Made by a program: the position numbers and the translations under genes. From Nageia nagi (taxonomy: Eukaryota > Pinophyta): 64,000 nucleotides of DNA. This document shows, piece by piece, positions 47,067 through 58,677 of this stretch. The notes under the pieces were generated by a model. That model searched no databases. It saw nothing but the letters and a program-made list of their open reading frames with translations, and was not told the origin of the DNA. Each line of letters starts with the position of its first letter. Positions within the stretch are counted from its first letter, which is position 1. The stretch is from positions 165,292,001-165,356,000 of the forward strand of contig JBITNC010000001.1 of NCBI GenBank assembly GCA_050084985.1. The letters are read 5' to 3'.

Positions 47067-47707
47067 TGTTGACACCTCAAAATGAACCTTTATGTATTTA
47101 ATAAATCATTTTAATATCTTAATAGCCTATTATGTAAAAAGGGATTAAAAATGTGTAAAAGAGATGTAGGCCATGTATTTGACCCTTGTGGATTGTATAA
47201 GGGGTTAAAATATCAAAGTTATATACACTTGTATCATATGTAAGGGCATCATTTGATGACCTATATATGATGAGTAGATCATGGCCAAATAATTATTTAA
47301 AGATAATACAAGGATTATCAATTGAAGATCATTTGAAGGATTGCAACTTGCTTTATCTATCTACATTGCACATCTATCATTCTGTAAGTTTGCATGTATG
47401 TTCATAACTTGATTATTTTCTAATTCACTAATCGCTACATTCTTGTTCACATCTATAATTTCACTCATCTTATGGCACTAACGATGTACCCATTCTAGGG
47501 TGCTAGTGGCATACTTGTTCATAAATGTATGCTCTATATTTTGTGCATTTTATGATTAATGGAATGGATATAGAACTTAATTAAACACTATTGCATTTAC
47601 GATACATATTATTGCCATATTTCTAATATTTGCATCGATATTTTAAAATAGAGAAATATTGTGTTAATCAACCCCATTTACATTAATTGCATCATTTAGC
47701 CACTACA
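47067..47707 (+). repeat. Element D 3' LTR
   Basis: 641 bp, TGTTGACACC ... TAGCCACTACA. Partner of 39490-40121. Confidence 0.88.
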
Positions 47708-48142
47708 TTATGTACTCATAATTTTCTTTGTTAGGTACCTATGATTGGAAGGTTGTAGTGGGAACTTTGGTCCTTTGCCAATAGTGATTTCTATCATTCT
47801 TCCAATATTTTATCTCATAAAATTGATTCTAAGGTCTTGCATATTCAAGTATTGTGAGGTTCTAATATAGCCTAGTGTTCCTCTTGAATAGGGATTTCAA
47901 CCCTTGTCTTTGTCTAAAGGTTTCAAATTTGATTACCTCCTTTACATTTGATGGCCTACTAGAGGTGTGGTAGACATGAGTTCAGTTGTTTTTACTATCC
48001 ATTAGATTTAACCATACCATCACACCTTCATTATTTGGCTATTATGTCCAAATATATGTAGAAAGGCACTACTCCTTGTAATTCTTAAAATTTCTTATAA
48101 TAGCTTTTAAGATTTATTCCATGGTGGCTGATTTATTTAGGG
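47708..48142 (-). other. Remnant between elements D and F
   Basis: No gene identified. On the minus strand a charged reading (NDRNHYWQRTKVPTTTF near 47815-47760) could be the continuation of the gag-like reading at 62726-63180 across element F, because F carries a target duplication joining these flanks. Confidence 0.35.
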
Positions 48143-48147
48143 GGTTG
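48143..48147. repeat. Target site duplication of element F (left, GGTTG)
   Basis: Exact match to 62721-62725. Confidence 0.75.
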
Positions 48148-48649
48148 TTGATTAGTATAATGTAACATTAAGGGTTTGGTCTAGTCATGTTCTCCACATC
48201 CTACAATAATAGGTTCTTTGAAAAAATAGAAGGTGGTGGGAATGCACTCATGTAAATATTCTATTCAATCTCCAAGTTATAGGTCGGCTCCTATCTATGT
48301 TTAAGGCCAAAAGTAATAAGAAAGAGATAAAAAGGTAAAAAGTAACAAGGAAGAGATAAATAAATGAATAACTAAAATGAGAAATTTACAACCTAGGTAT
48401 TGTAGCATAGGTGATAATCCATATCCAAGGATAAGAATAGTAAATTACCTCACACTTGAGGTCTCCCAATCACAATATATAGTCACAATTTGAAGTAAAC
48501 ATTTCATACATAACATGCACAAAAGCAACTACAACCACTTTATTACAAGAGGAAAAAACATTATCTATTTGTATTATCATGTATGAATTGCTCTTACAAA
48601 TCAAGCAAATTTGTTAAAATGTTCGACCTTTCTAACTTCTAAAACTTAG

Positions 48650-48661
48650 CTATTTATACAA
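48650..48661 (-). promoter_or_regulatory. TATA box of the element F 3' LTR
   Basis: Minus strand GTATAAATAGC, conserved in the other LTR at 61168-61178. Confidence 0.6.
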
Positions 48662-49284
48662 CTTCCTCCCCTTTTGTATGGTTGGATCTTATTAACATAC
48701 ATTATTACTAGTATTGAATGAAATAGCTATAATAATGTTATTTACACAAATGTTACAACTATACTAAATTATACAATATACAAGTTTAAATCAATATTAA
48801 CTATCCAAATTCTTTGAATCTTTTAGGGATTTACAACTTTCGATCAACCATGTTCATAGAATCGTAATTTTTTTGACATGTCATTGACTACTCTTTTTAG
48901 AACCCTATAGCTAATTGAGTTTAGCACTGTTGTTGATTGAAAGTGGTATTATGGTAGATTGAATAGTTATTTGATTACACATTGATTGGTATTATTTGAT
49001 TATCTATTTTATTAGCCTCCAACTACTTCTATGCAGTACTCATGATGTATACTATGGATGTTAGTAATTAGAGTAATGATGGTTGGTAGATATTATGTTT
49101 GCTTATATTGAGAAAAACTACAACTATTATATGGATATGAGTTGGTGTTGACACATTAACAGGGCCTTGAGGGTCAAACACCTAATATGAAGTGGACTTG
49201 GGTTTTCTTTTTCATACATTACTCTTCTATTCCCTCAGTGGGCTTTATTTTCTTCTTTCAAGCTTTGTTGATGATCTTATTTTC

Positions 49285-49665
49285 TTTGAGACTCATTGAT
49301 TTTCACAAAATGTATGATGTCACCTCCTAAAATCCATAGGCTCTTTTGGTAATTTGATTTTCTCTAAGACCCATTGATTTTCATAAAAATGTGTGACATC
49401 ATCTCGAGAAATCATCAGCCACTATTTACATTTTGATTTCTTTGATACTTGCTAATTTTCACAAAAATGTATGATGTCACCTCCTAAAATCCATGGACTC
49501 TATTGATAATTTGATTTTCTTTAGTACCCATTTATTTTTAGAAAAATACATGATTTCATCTTGAGAAATCATTGGATACTATTTACATTTTGATTTCTTC
49601 GAGACCCATTGATTTTCACAAAAATATGTGATGCCATCCTCTTAAATCCTCGGGCCCTATCAATG
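49285..49665. repeat. 77-bp minisatellite inside the element F 3' LTR
   Basis: About five units with the core TTGATTTTCACAAAAATGTG and then TGACATCA, spaced about 77 bases. Alternating units end either CCTCCTAAAATCCA or CTCGAGAAATCATC, so the true unit may be a double one. Confidence 0.8.
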
Positions 49666-50282
49666 ATCTTCAAGAATATGTAGTGCCTACTATCTATTCT
49701 AGGACCCATTTATTTTGATTGACAATTTTGGTATCATGATTTGAAATCTCCAAGCTCTATTTGCATTTTTCAAAAGTTAAACTCTACATATATATACAAG
49801 TCTTGGACCTTCATGTTAATGATTCCTAGAGACTCTAAGACAACAAATATGATTTTAGGCAATTTTGATACATGACTTGTTGGGTGGATTTGGAGAAGAT
49901 GACATTTTTTTTAGGTATTTTAGACTCTTGGTATTTTAACACAAGTATTTTGATAGAATCTACAAGTGACCTTATTTGCATATTTTTTGGATATTAAAGA
50001 AAGATAAAAATTTTAAATGGCTTTATTTATAAAATGATTCTCGACACTCTAAAGAATAGGAAAATAAAAAAAGGGAAAGGCTTAAACAAACAAGACATGA
50101 AGACTTCTAAAATAATGGTGGTTTCTTGGGTACTCTTGTATACATAACTTCTAGGTACTAAGGCAAATGAAACAATAAAAAATAAAGAATAGTAAGATTA
50201 CCCAAAATTTGAGTATTATTTCAAAGGAATATAATCTTCTGGTAGCTCTCAAGGGTCTTCACTTGCTAGAAAAAAGAAATAA

Positions 50283-53200
50283 TTAATTGCTACTCCTAGT
50301 GACTTCTCCTAGTCCTAAAGAAGATCTGGTCATAGTTTCAATTGCCACCATCATATGTTGTGGGAGGAATGCCTGCATCTTTTTATTAAGTTCACTCAAT
50401 TCTTTATAATTGGGTTGTGAGAGGATGAGGCATTGCTTGATCTTCTCAGTATATGACTTGAACCCTTCTAAGATACTATTTAACATTTTAACATGTAGAA
50501 ATTTTTCAATGGCTTCTTGAGCCAATTCATTTATTTGCTATAAATATGAGATTTGTTTCTCAAAGAAAGATTGCTCCAAAAATTGAATGGTATTGGCTAC
50601 CCAATTGGAAACACTACTTTGTACATTCTCCTCCTCCCATATTTTGAAATATTTTATTTCAACTAAAGAATTAAATAATTTATTGACAAATCTTAGCTTT
50701 GTTATGAGCTAGTGTTTATTTAAATCCATATTTAATACCAAGCTTTGAAGATCATAGATTTCTTGGATTCTTTTTTGATAAGACTGCTTAGGCTTTAGTG
50801 AGACCATTACAAACACTTTTTCAATTATAATCCTCAATCAAACTTGCATAGTCTTTAATACTTTTTTAGACATGTCTAGAGTTTACTTATGGAGAGTACA
50901 TTGAGCATAAAATTCTTTAACAGCCTAGATTGCTTGTTCCTTGAGTAGGTACAAGTGAGATAATGTTATCATTTTGTCATCAACTTGCTCTACCAAGGAT
51001 TTTTTGAAATTTTTCATCATCAATAGTAGCTTTGCATTATCATTTTAGCCTCAATCTACTTAACTTTCTAAGCAGCTACCATGGCAAACTGAGCTTTAAG
51101 TTCTTCTATTATTTGGTTGGCAGTGTCTAGCTACTCTTTTGATGTCATCATGCTTTTATCAAATTCTATTTTTGCTTCTCTAACTTTATCATCAAATCTT
51201 TATATGCAACCTGGATATTGTTTTATCCTTGAGGGAGTAGTCCTTATTATATTGATCAAATTTTTTATTCAATTTTCCAATTTTAGTCTCCATTGATTGA
51301 AGACTCTTCTCAGCTACCATTGAAGTGTTGACCAAGAATCTAGATTGATCAATGGCTAGTGTATTCTACATATTCACATTTATTATAGTCATGGGAGTTA
51401 ACTCTATATATCCTATTTTGAAAGGCATTTAAGCAATTTTAATACCTCCCATCTTTGTCACTTTGCTTAAAATTCTCAACTATTACTTAGGCAGCATAGG
51501 AGATTTATTTACAAAAGTTGCTCAATCAATGGGCTCTACAACCTATGTAAAAAAAATGGATTTTATTTTCTCTTACAAGGTAATTAGAGTAAAAGAATGA
51601 GTAGAAATAATTTCACCTATAATAGGTTTCTCCACTTGCTAAACTAGTTGAGGTGGTTGGGGAGGAGGTAATTGTTGGACCTCTGGTTTAGGCTCAGCTT
51701 CTTCCATTGCCTCACCTATTTCTTTAAGGTCATCCATTGGGCCAAAGTCCTTTTTCTTAAACTCATCATCATCTTCTTCATCATTTCTTAACCCTCCTTT
51801 GGGTGCCATCACCATTGCTTCTCTAGACTCAAGTACACTTTTCCCACTTGGCTAAATTTGACTTTGTTCTTCTGCCAAGGTTTCCTCTTGCTACTATTCC
51901 TAGGCCTATTCTATACTACCAACTTTAGTATCTTATGGTCAATTAGATTCTTTAGGATTAATGATTTTTTCTTCTTGGATAACCACCCTTGGGAATTCTT
52001 CCATTACCTCTGAAGGTAAAGGGATAATTAGTTGTGACTATGACCTTGCTATGGCTAACCAAGGCTTTTTAATGGGCCTTTGCTCCTTCTCTAGTTTTTG
52101 CTCCTTTTGAGCTAGAGTTTGAATCTTTCTTTTCTTATTAGGAGAAGTTTCTTGAGAAGTGGTGTTATCTGAGGGGTCCTATTTTTCCTTCTTTGAATCT
52201 TGAATAATGATAACCGCTTACCTTGTCTATATTATCCTTTCTTCTATAGTGAGTTTTCCATAAAAATGAGGAGGAAGTGGCTATCCCAACTCTGGCAATG
52301 GATCCTTAGAATATTTTGCCTCCTAATATTTTTCATATTTAAAATTTTCAAATAATTTACCTTTAATGTGGTGAATTTTGATGGTGTATTCAAATTTGAA
52401 TTTTATAAAATAATGAATTTTATTAGCACCCCACCCAAGATATGCTAATTGGGTGAGGACCTCTGGGTTGAGGGTAAAATATTGCATCGTATGCTTCTAG
52501 TTTCTATACTTTCTTATTTCCTCTAGAGCCATCCAAGCTTTATTTAAAGGTACAAATTTCTAATTAGGGTATAATTCTACCTCTTAATTTGTTTTATTTA
52601 CAAAATACTCAATATGTGGCCTACTATCATGCATGAATGCTGGATGTTTCCCCTGATGGCATACATCCATGTAGTTTCCACCTTATTCAATTTGAAATTT
52701 TGTTCAATGAGTTGAGTGATGCTTTCTATACATCCTATCTCTAATAAAGTAAATTTTTTTATATATGCCAATATATTTACAATAGACTTAAAATTTTGTC
52801 AAGCACCATATTTAGTTTCTATTACATAGATCTGCCTACCCATCTCTATTGAATACAATTGGAAGGTAACATACTTAGGCAAAAAGAATGGTTTATCAAA
52901 ATATCTATACCTTATTATCATGATGCAATCTTTTAATAAGTACCAATCACTAAATTTATTTCCACCTTGTAACTCCCTTATTGTGCTCTTTGGAAGCCTA
53001 CTGGGGAATTTTGTAGTCAAAATTTTTATTATATTGGCATAAAACTTATCCATAAAGTCATAATAGGAACCATGCAACTTACTCAAAACTGGTACCATCA
53101 TATCAATTGGTACCAAAGCATCACTAGAGCTAGTTGGCTCAATTGGGAGCCCTGCCTCTACTAACTTGTCCAAATTTTAATGATGAAAAGCCACTAAAGG

Positions 53201-54120
53201 TAGGAAGAATGCCTAAAGTCTGGCTTCTCTATCTTGAATAGGCATTTCTTAATTTCTCTAGTTATGAAGGCTAAGAAATCACAGTAGACATGGGATTTTA
53301 AAATATTATATGCCATGCATACCATGGCCTTATTTGCTTCTATCTGGATTTTCTTCTCCAAAATCATTGCAAGTGCCTATAGCACTTTTGTATCTTTTTT
53401 TCTTTCAAAAAAAGCTATTTGATAGCTTGGTAAGAGTTTTGATTTCTTGTTATCCTGGTATCTTTTACTAATCCAATTTAGCATCTCATATTCATTGATG
53501 TAAAACTTAAATTTCTCCTTTAAATCAATTTGCTTTTTTACATAAAATGTCCAATCTACTAGAACTACAAATGCTTGGACAATGGAATCTAGAGTAGTCC
53601 AACACTACTTCAAATATAGGTTCTATAGCCTATTCCTCTTCAATGCCCCTGTACATGTCAATTTAATACCCCTTTTGATGATACCTATGTGCTATAGAGT
53701 ATAAGAGCTTAGGGCATGTGAAAGACTCATAAGGCACATAATATGCCAAACCTTGGTCAATCATATCTCTTCTAGATTAAGCAAAAGATTTTCCTTTTTC
53801 GGGGACTTTAGGAGTCTTCAATCTCAAAAGCACATGGCTAGGGTCAGCTCTCCATGTATCCATGTTACTAATCACTCCCATTTTGGTCTAGTTCACTCTT
53901 GGTGCATTATCAATATATTCTTCTTGCAATGAAAGTAAGTCAGTATCAATTTGCTCTATTTCTACTACAAAGGATGATTGAGAAGTTGCGATGATAATCT
54001 CACCTTTTCTTGATCTTTTGGTAATCATTAAAATTGTAGTTTGAGCGATAAGAGGTTTTCCAAATTTTCTTTTCTTTTAAGATAACTTGGCTCCAATATT
54101 TCTTCACTCTAAATGCTCTA
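50283..54120 (-). pseudogene. Element F extra sense ORF downstream of integrase, function unknown
   Basis: About 3.8 kb, roughly 1,200 codons, same strand as pol. N-terminal part from a Met near 54028: MITKRSRKGEIIIATSQSS, then EQIDTDLLSLQEEYIDNAPR and DTWRADPSHVLLRLKTPK. A middle region is best preserved at 53173-52799 (MDKLVEAGLPIEPTSSSDAL, LHGSYYDFMDKFYANIIKI, DCIMIIRYRYFDKPFFLPK), followed by LTQLAYLGWGANKIHYFIKF near 52470-52410. Then comes a basic, NLS-like NKKRKIQTLAQKEQKLEK near 52140-52090, a Pro/Glu linker, and a long coiled coil to 50283 (SMETKIGKLNKKFDQ; ILEGFKSYTEKIKQCL). Many stops. I recognise no domain; no envelope-type signal peptide or membrane segment seen. Confidence 0.6.
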
Positions 54121-54569
54121 AAACTTGAGTGCTTAAAATATGCTAAGTATCAAATTAAGAGTATGGGAGTAGTTTTATTTGTACAACATTTGATAAGATT
54201 TTTATTAATGATAATTACTCCTTAAGGATCTCAAGACCTGCATACTATACGAAGTTATCTAGCATAAACTGGATTGGTAATTTCAAAGCATACCAGATTT
54301 AATTTGTTGTACTTATATGATGATTTATGAAATTTGAGGAAATCTTCCCTTAAATGCCATTTAATTCAATTATAGCTAGATAGCATATCAGCATTAACTC
54401 TTGCCTAAGTTGAATTAAAGTTTACAACTAGGTAGTACATCAACATTAATTCCTAATAAATTTGATCATTAAAGGATATTAACTCTTTTTGAAAACTATG
54501 CAATTTTTTTTACAGTATTCACACTATATAATGCCTTGCAGAGAATTCAACTTTACCTCATCATTTGGT

Positions 54570-55777
54570 AATGCTTCAAATAGATATTGTTGATGGGAAT
54601 AGGTAATTCTCGAGACCTGATAACATCTTATAACTTGAATGCATTATTTTACATAGCCTAGGTAATGACATAAGGCCCACTCCAAAGTAAGTCAAATTTT
54701 TGGTGTCTCCTAGGTTTCATTCTTTCCTCATCCCATTTTAGAACAATATCACTTGATTCAAACTTCACCCTAGAAGGCTTTTTCTTATCAAACCATCTCT
54801 TGATGATGCTTTGGCAATGCTAGAATGACTCATATAATTTGTTAAAATCTTCTTCCAATTTTAGGAGCTGATTATATATAGATAGTAATGGCTCAAATTC
54901 ATAGTCTTCCATTTCTTATAGGATTTGCAAAGCTGGTAAATCCATGTGTATTGGTAATACCAATTTTTTACCATATACTAATGCATATGGGGATATTTTT
55001 ATTGCTAATTTTATACTAATTATATCAACCCATAATGCATAGTCCAATTGTGTATGCCATTGTCTAATATTCCCTTCAATTATTCTCTTAATAATCTAGA
55101 TCAGATTTTTGTTAGTTGATTTAGCTAACCCATTACCTTATGGGTAATAGTTTGAAGAAAATAACTAGTAGATTCCATATTGGGCTACAAAGCATGATAA
55201 ACTACATCCAGTAAATGTCGATCCATTATTTGACACTATAGTTTGTGGGATTCTGAAATAGGTGACTATCCTTTTAATCATTTCTATCAACATTTCTTGA
55301 TCTAGATGGTATAGCCTCTGACCATCTAGTGAAGTAGTTTGTAGCAGTTAAAATAAACTTATGCCCTACTAAGAAATTAGGGTTTATGACACCAATAAAG
55401 TTCATACCCCATTGTTGAAAAGGCTCTTCCACCACTACTAGTTTGAGAGGCAAGGAAACTTATCTTATTTTTCTCATAAATCTATTACATTTATCACATT
55501 CCCATGCAATCTTAAATGAATCTTGAAATATAATGGGCCAGTAGTATCTAGCTTGTAACACCTTTGCTACTATAGTTGGTCCACTATAGTGCCTGCCAAA
55601 GAATCTGTAATGCAATTCATATAATATCCTTTGAGATTTATCTTTAATCACACATATAATATGGGTTTGATCAAAAAACTTTCTATACAAGTGATCATCT
55701 ATCATAACAAAATTAAGGGCATGCAACCTGGACCTTGTTTTTTGAACTTTATCCAAAGCTTTAAGGAACTTACCCAT
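54570..55777 (-). pseudogene. Element F integrase
   Basis: 55777-55460 is open: NFVMIDDHLYRKFFDQTH, ILYELHYRFFGRHYSGPTIV, ARYYWPII and ECDKCNRF, so the His-His-Cys-Cys zinc site is intact. The core downstream is ruined: the second catalytic position reads IVSNNGSTFTG (Asp to Asn, near 55225), the third reads GNGLAKSTNKNLI (Glu to Lys, near 55120), and the first lies in a broken stretch. The C-terminal reading includes FDKKKPSRVKFESSDIVLKW and YVIT near 54790-54690. Integrates element DNA in a live copy. Confidence 0.82.
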
Positions 55778-55978
55778 TTGAAAATAAATAATAATTTGAT
55801 TTATCCAATCACTTTCCTCATTGAGTTACTATTCATCTTCCACAAAAGCAATCATATATGAAGCTTCAACCATATTCTAACATAGAGACCTACCTTTGAT
55901 TAGCTTGGTTGGCTTGATTTCTATATCATATTCCATTATCTTAGTAATCTAGCTAGCCTTTCCTTCACCTAGATCTTC

Positions 55979-56560
55979 TTATATAATGTAATTTCTTACA
56001 TCTGGATGGATAGTATACATAAAGATTCTATTATGGGAGATATAATGTTTGAATTTTTTAAATCCTTTCATGATATAAAACACTTTATTTTCAATAAATG
56101 AGTACCTATGTTGATGTTGATGCAGTATTTGACTATGAAAGGCAATTGGATGTTCATCATTCTTATCATCTTTTTGTACAAGAATTGTAGCTATGCTCTT
56201 GTCTACTCCATGTGCATACATAATGAAATCTTTTGACATATTAGGATTATTAAACACTGAAGCCTTAGTTATAGCCTTATTAATTTCTTTGAAAGCTATC
56301 TTTGCTTCATATGACCAAGAAAATTCAGCATCCTTTTTAAGCATAGAAGTGATTGGTGATACAATTTATAAAAAATTATTAATAAATTTTCTAATAAAAT
56401 TGATCTAACCAAGGAATGACTATAAGGCCTTTTTGTTGGATAGGAGTGGCAATGTATCTATAGCTTTCACTCTATCTAAATCAATTGCTAGCCCTTGCTT
56501 TGAAACAATATGGCCAAGAACCTTTCCTTGGTTGACTACAAAAATTGACTTTTTTTGTTA
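55979..56560 (-). pseudogene. Element F RNase H
   Basis: 56344-55979 open: MLKKDAEFSWSYEAKIAFKE, SVFNNPNMSKDFIMYAHGVD, ATILVQKDDKNDEHPIAFHS, YSFIENKVFYIMKGFKKFKHY, the Ty3 RNase H order. The first catalytic Asp position reads as part of YAHGVD and appears replaced. 56560-56345 is the degraded RT connection. Confidence 0.75.
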
Positions 56561-56589
56561 ATAAAAATGTTAAATTTCATGCATTGTTA

Positions 56590-57100
56590 AAAAACTAATT
56601 TTAGATGTTTTAGATGATTACTTCTACTTTTGGAGAAGATAGTGATATCATCTAGATAAATCAATACGATCTTGTTTATTAGCTCTTTGAATGTATGATC
56701 CATAGCTCTTTGAAAAGCAGCTTCTGCACTAGAAAGATCAAATAGCATCCTTTGAAAATCAAATGTGCTCCATTTATTTGTAAACTGATCTTTATCCTTC
56801 ACTCAAATTTGATTAAATCTTGAGTAGCCATCTATCATTGAAAAATAATAGGCTCCGGCTACTATATGGAGGATCTGTTCCATAGGAGGGAGAGGATAAT
56901 TATCTTTTAGAGACACTTTATTTAGATTTCTAAAATCAACACAAAGTTTGATTTCTCCATTTTTATTTCTTACAAGAACTAAATTTGCAACCTAAAAAGA
57001 ATGCTTAATTGGAAATATGATTTTTGAATCAAGGAGTTTGATTAACTCTTATTTCATAGCTTCTTCTATTTTTGGATTTATGGATCTTTGCTTTTGCCTA
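56590..57100 (-). pseudogene. Element F reverse transcriptase
   Basis: NKNGEIKLCVDFRNLNKVSL with KDNYPLPPMEQIL (about 56960-56870), YFSMIDGYSRFNQI, then FDFQRMLFDLSSAEAAFQRA and an intact catalytic LIYLDDITIFSK (Asp-Asp at 56647-56652). A frame change and a stop occur between MIDGYSRFNQI and VKDKDQF. Lead-in: QPNAKPYRQKQRSINPKIEE. Clearly a different lineage from the RT of elements C and D. Confidence 0.86.
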
Positions 57101-57599
57101 TATGGTTTAGCATTTGGTTGAATCTCAAATGTATGTTGGATAAAATTTTTATCATATGTCTTGAGATCATCGTAAGTCTAAGCAATTACCTAGGAGAACT
57201 CATGATAAATCTGAGACATAGTCACTTTTTTTGCATCAAAGCATTTTGGACCAACTTTTATGAATTTACTAGGTTCTACCTCTAGCTTAACATAATTCTC
57301 CTTCAAGATGACCAAATACTTTTCCTTTAGGACATCTTTTGAATCAAATATTTTTTCAAAAGAGAGCAGTCCTTTTGGTATTACAATGTTTCTTAGTTGA
57401 ATGATGTTTAATTCTTAGAAGTAATCAGACATCTCCTAAGTACCAAAAGTGTGAGCCACTACTTCATCTATAAGAAACTTGATAATATGCTCATTGGATT
57501 CAAATACTTGCCAGAAGTTTGTAACATTAAGAATTAAAGGCCTGTGGTACACTTTGACTCCAAAAGTTCCTCTTCTATGATGTGCAAGGTTATAACATG
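57101..57599 (-). pseudogene. Element F linker between second RNase H and RT
   Basis: Reading such as YLVILKENYVKLEVEPSKFI and KTYDKNFIQHTFEIQPNA with few stops, the usual lead-in to Ty3 RT. No separate domain. Confidence 0.5.
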
Positions 57600-57963
57600 C
57601 TTTTTTAGCAAGTGCATTACCTATCTAGTTATGCTTCCTGGGAATAGATACAAAATTGATGGCCAAGAATGATTCTAATAAATTCCACACTCTATTATTG
57701 TAGTTCTTTAAATAATGGTGCTTAACATTGATATGATTTTTTATTTGCTTGATGACCAATTCAAAATCACCATGGGTAATTAGGCATCTGATACATAAAC
57801 TGATTACTTTAGATAACCTTAAATAAAGGGCTTCATATTTAGTAGCATTATTAGTACAGGTCCATGTGAATCGAAAGGAGAATAGTTTGGTAATCCCTTT
57901 AGAAGATTTAAACACAACCCTAGCTCCACATCCATGTTTGCATCAAGAACCATTGAAATACAT
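57600..57963 (-). pseudogene. Element F second RNase H, placed between protease and RT
   Basis: Starts MYFNGS near 57960, where the first catalytic Asp reads Asn. VVFKSSKGI, CTNNATKYEALYLRLSKVI (with the catalytic Glu), IRCLITHGDFELVIKQIKNH (with the third acidic residue) and VWNLLESFLAINFVSIPRKH follow, a nearly complete archaeal-type RNase H. 57915-57625 is open. In elements C and D the same kind of domain follows the RT-RNase H; here it precedes RT. Confidence 0.8.
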
Positions 57964-58224
57964 CATTCATACCTTTTGTTATTTACCAACACTTACTAAA
58001 ACTAGCTAAAATTTTTCATGTAGATAGTAATTACCCATGCTAGCATCTATGATCTGATAATTCAAGTCATAGGTTGAGAGAAATTTGGTTGTTAGTAGTG
58101 ATTCCCTTAGTGTATCACTTTAAAATATTTCCACTGATTATGGATCATTTATACAATTTAGTTCATTGATCCTCTTGAGATGGATAGTTTTAGTGCCCTT
58201 ATTTAGAATCTTTACCTATTTGTT

Positions 58225-58620
58225 TTAGAATGGAAATAGAAGATGACTATAGTCTAAGGTTAGATACCCTCCCAATTTAGTAGTAAATTCTCTAGAAAGA
58301 CAAATTCTAAATAGAGGTGGAAGATCAACTATAATAATATCTTGGACAACAATAATATCAAGGAAGGCATTCAAGGTTATTTGAACACCTTTAACACTAC
58401 TAGCAACATCTACTAATGAAGAATCCAACTATGTGACCCCATCAATACATCTTGTAATGTATAATTTCATTTCATCTACAATAGCTTTTGGAATAACAAT
58501 TATGGTAGCTCTAGTATCAATCATACAATTATTTACTACCCAACCTTCTAATCTTAGGTATAAATAGAAAGGTGGGGGCCTAGTTACACCTATTAGAGTT
58601 GGAGGGACAACTTTAAACAT
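58225..58620 (-). pseudogene. Element F aspartic protease
   Basis: PPPFYLYLRLEGWVVNNCMI leads to the active site DTRATIIVIPKAI (about 58535-58500): the Asp is present but the Gly of Asp-Thr/Ser-Gly is Arg. A single stop at 58429, then SLVDVASSVKGVQITLNAF, IVVQDIIIVDLPPLFRICLS and REFTTKLGGYLTLDYSHLL (to 58240), typical protease C-terminal strands. Would cleave the polyprotein. Confidence 0.82.
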
Positions 58621-58677
58621 AGCATAGATAGGATTTTCTTCATTTTTCCTTTTTTTACTATTTCTTAATTTTAAAGC

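Larger units (their letters stand above)
39490..47707 (+). mobile_element. Element D: near-complete Tat-type Ty3/gypsy retrotransposon
   Basis: 8.2 kb with two LTRs (632 and 641 bp), primer site 40122, gag 40243-41410, protease about 41690-42140, RT 43080-43690, RNase H 43690-44380, second RNase H 44500-44880, integrase 45120-45960, a 3' untranslated region with tandem repeats, and a polypurine tract before 47067. All genes carry stops, so it is dead. No clean target duplication: TTATG follows the right LTR but not the left. Confidence 0.88.
48148..50234 (-). repeat. Element F 3' LTR
   Basis: 2087 bp. Plus-strand edges TTGATTAGTATAATG and AAAGGAATATAA. Matches 60666-62720 from end to end. 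The minus-strand ends TTATATTCC/...CTAATCAA imply TTG...CAA termini and not the usual TG...CA. Confidence 0.88.

Noticed and set aside
50283-54120. Extra ORF of element F as an envelope-like gene
   Set aside because: No signal peptide, no clear membrane segment and a nuclear-type basic motif; position alone is not enough.
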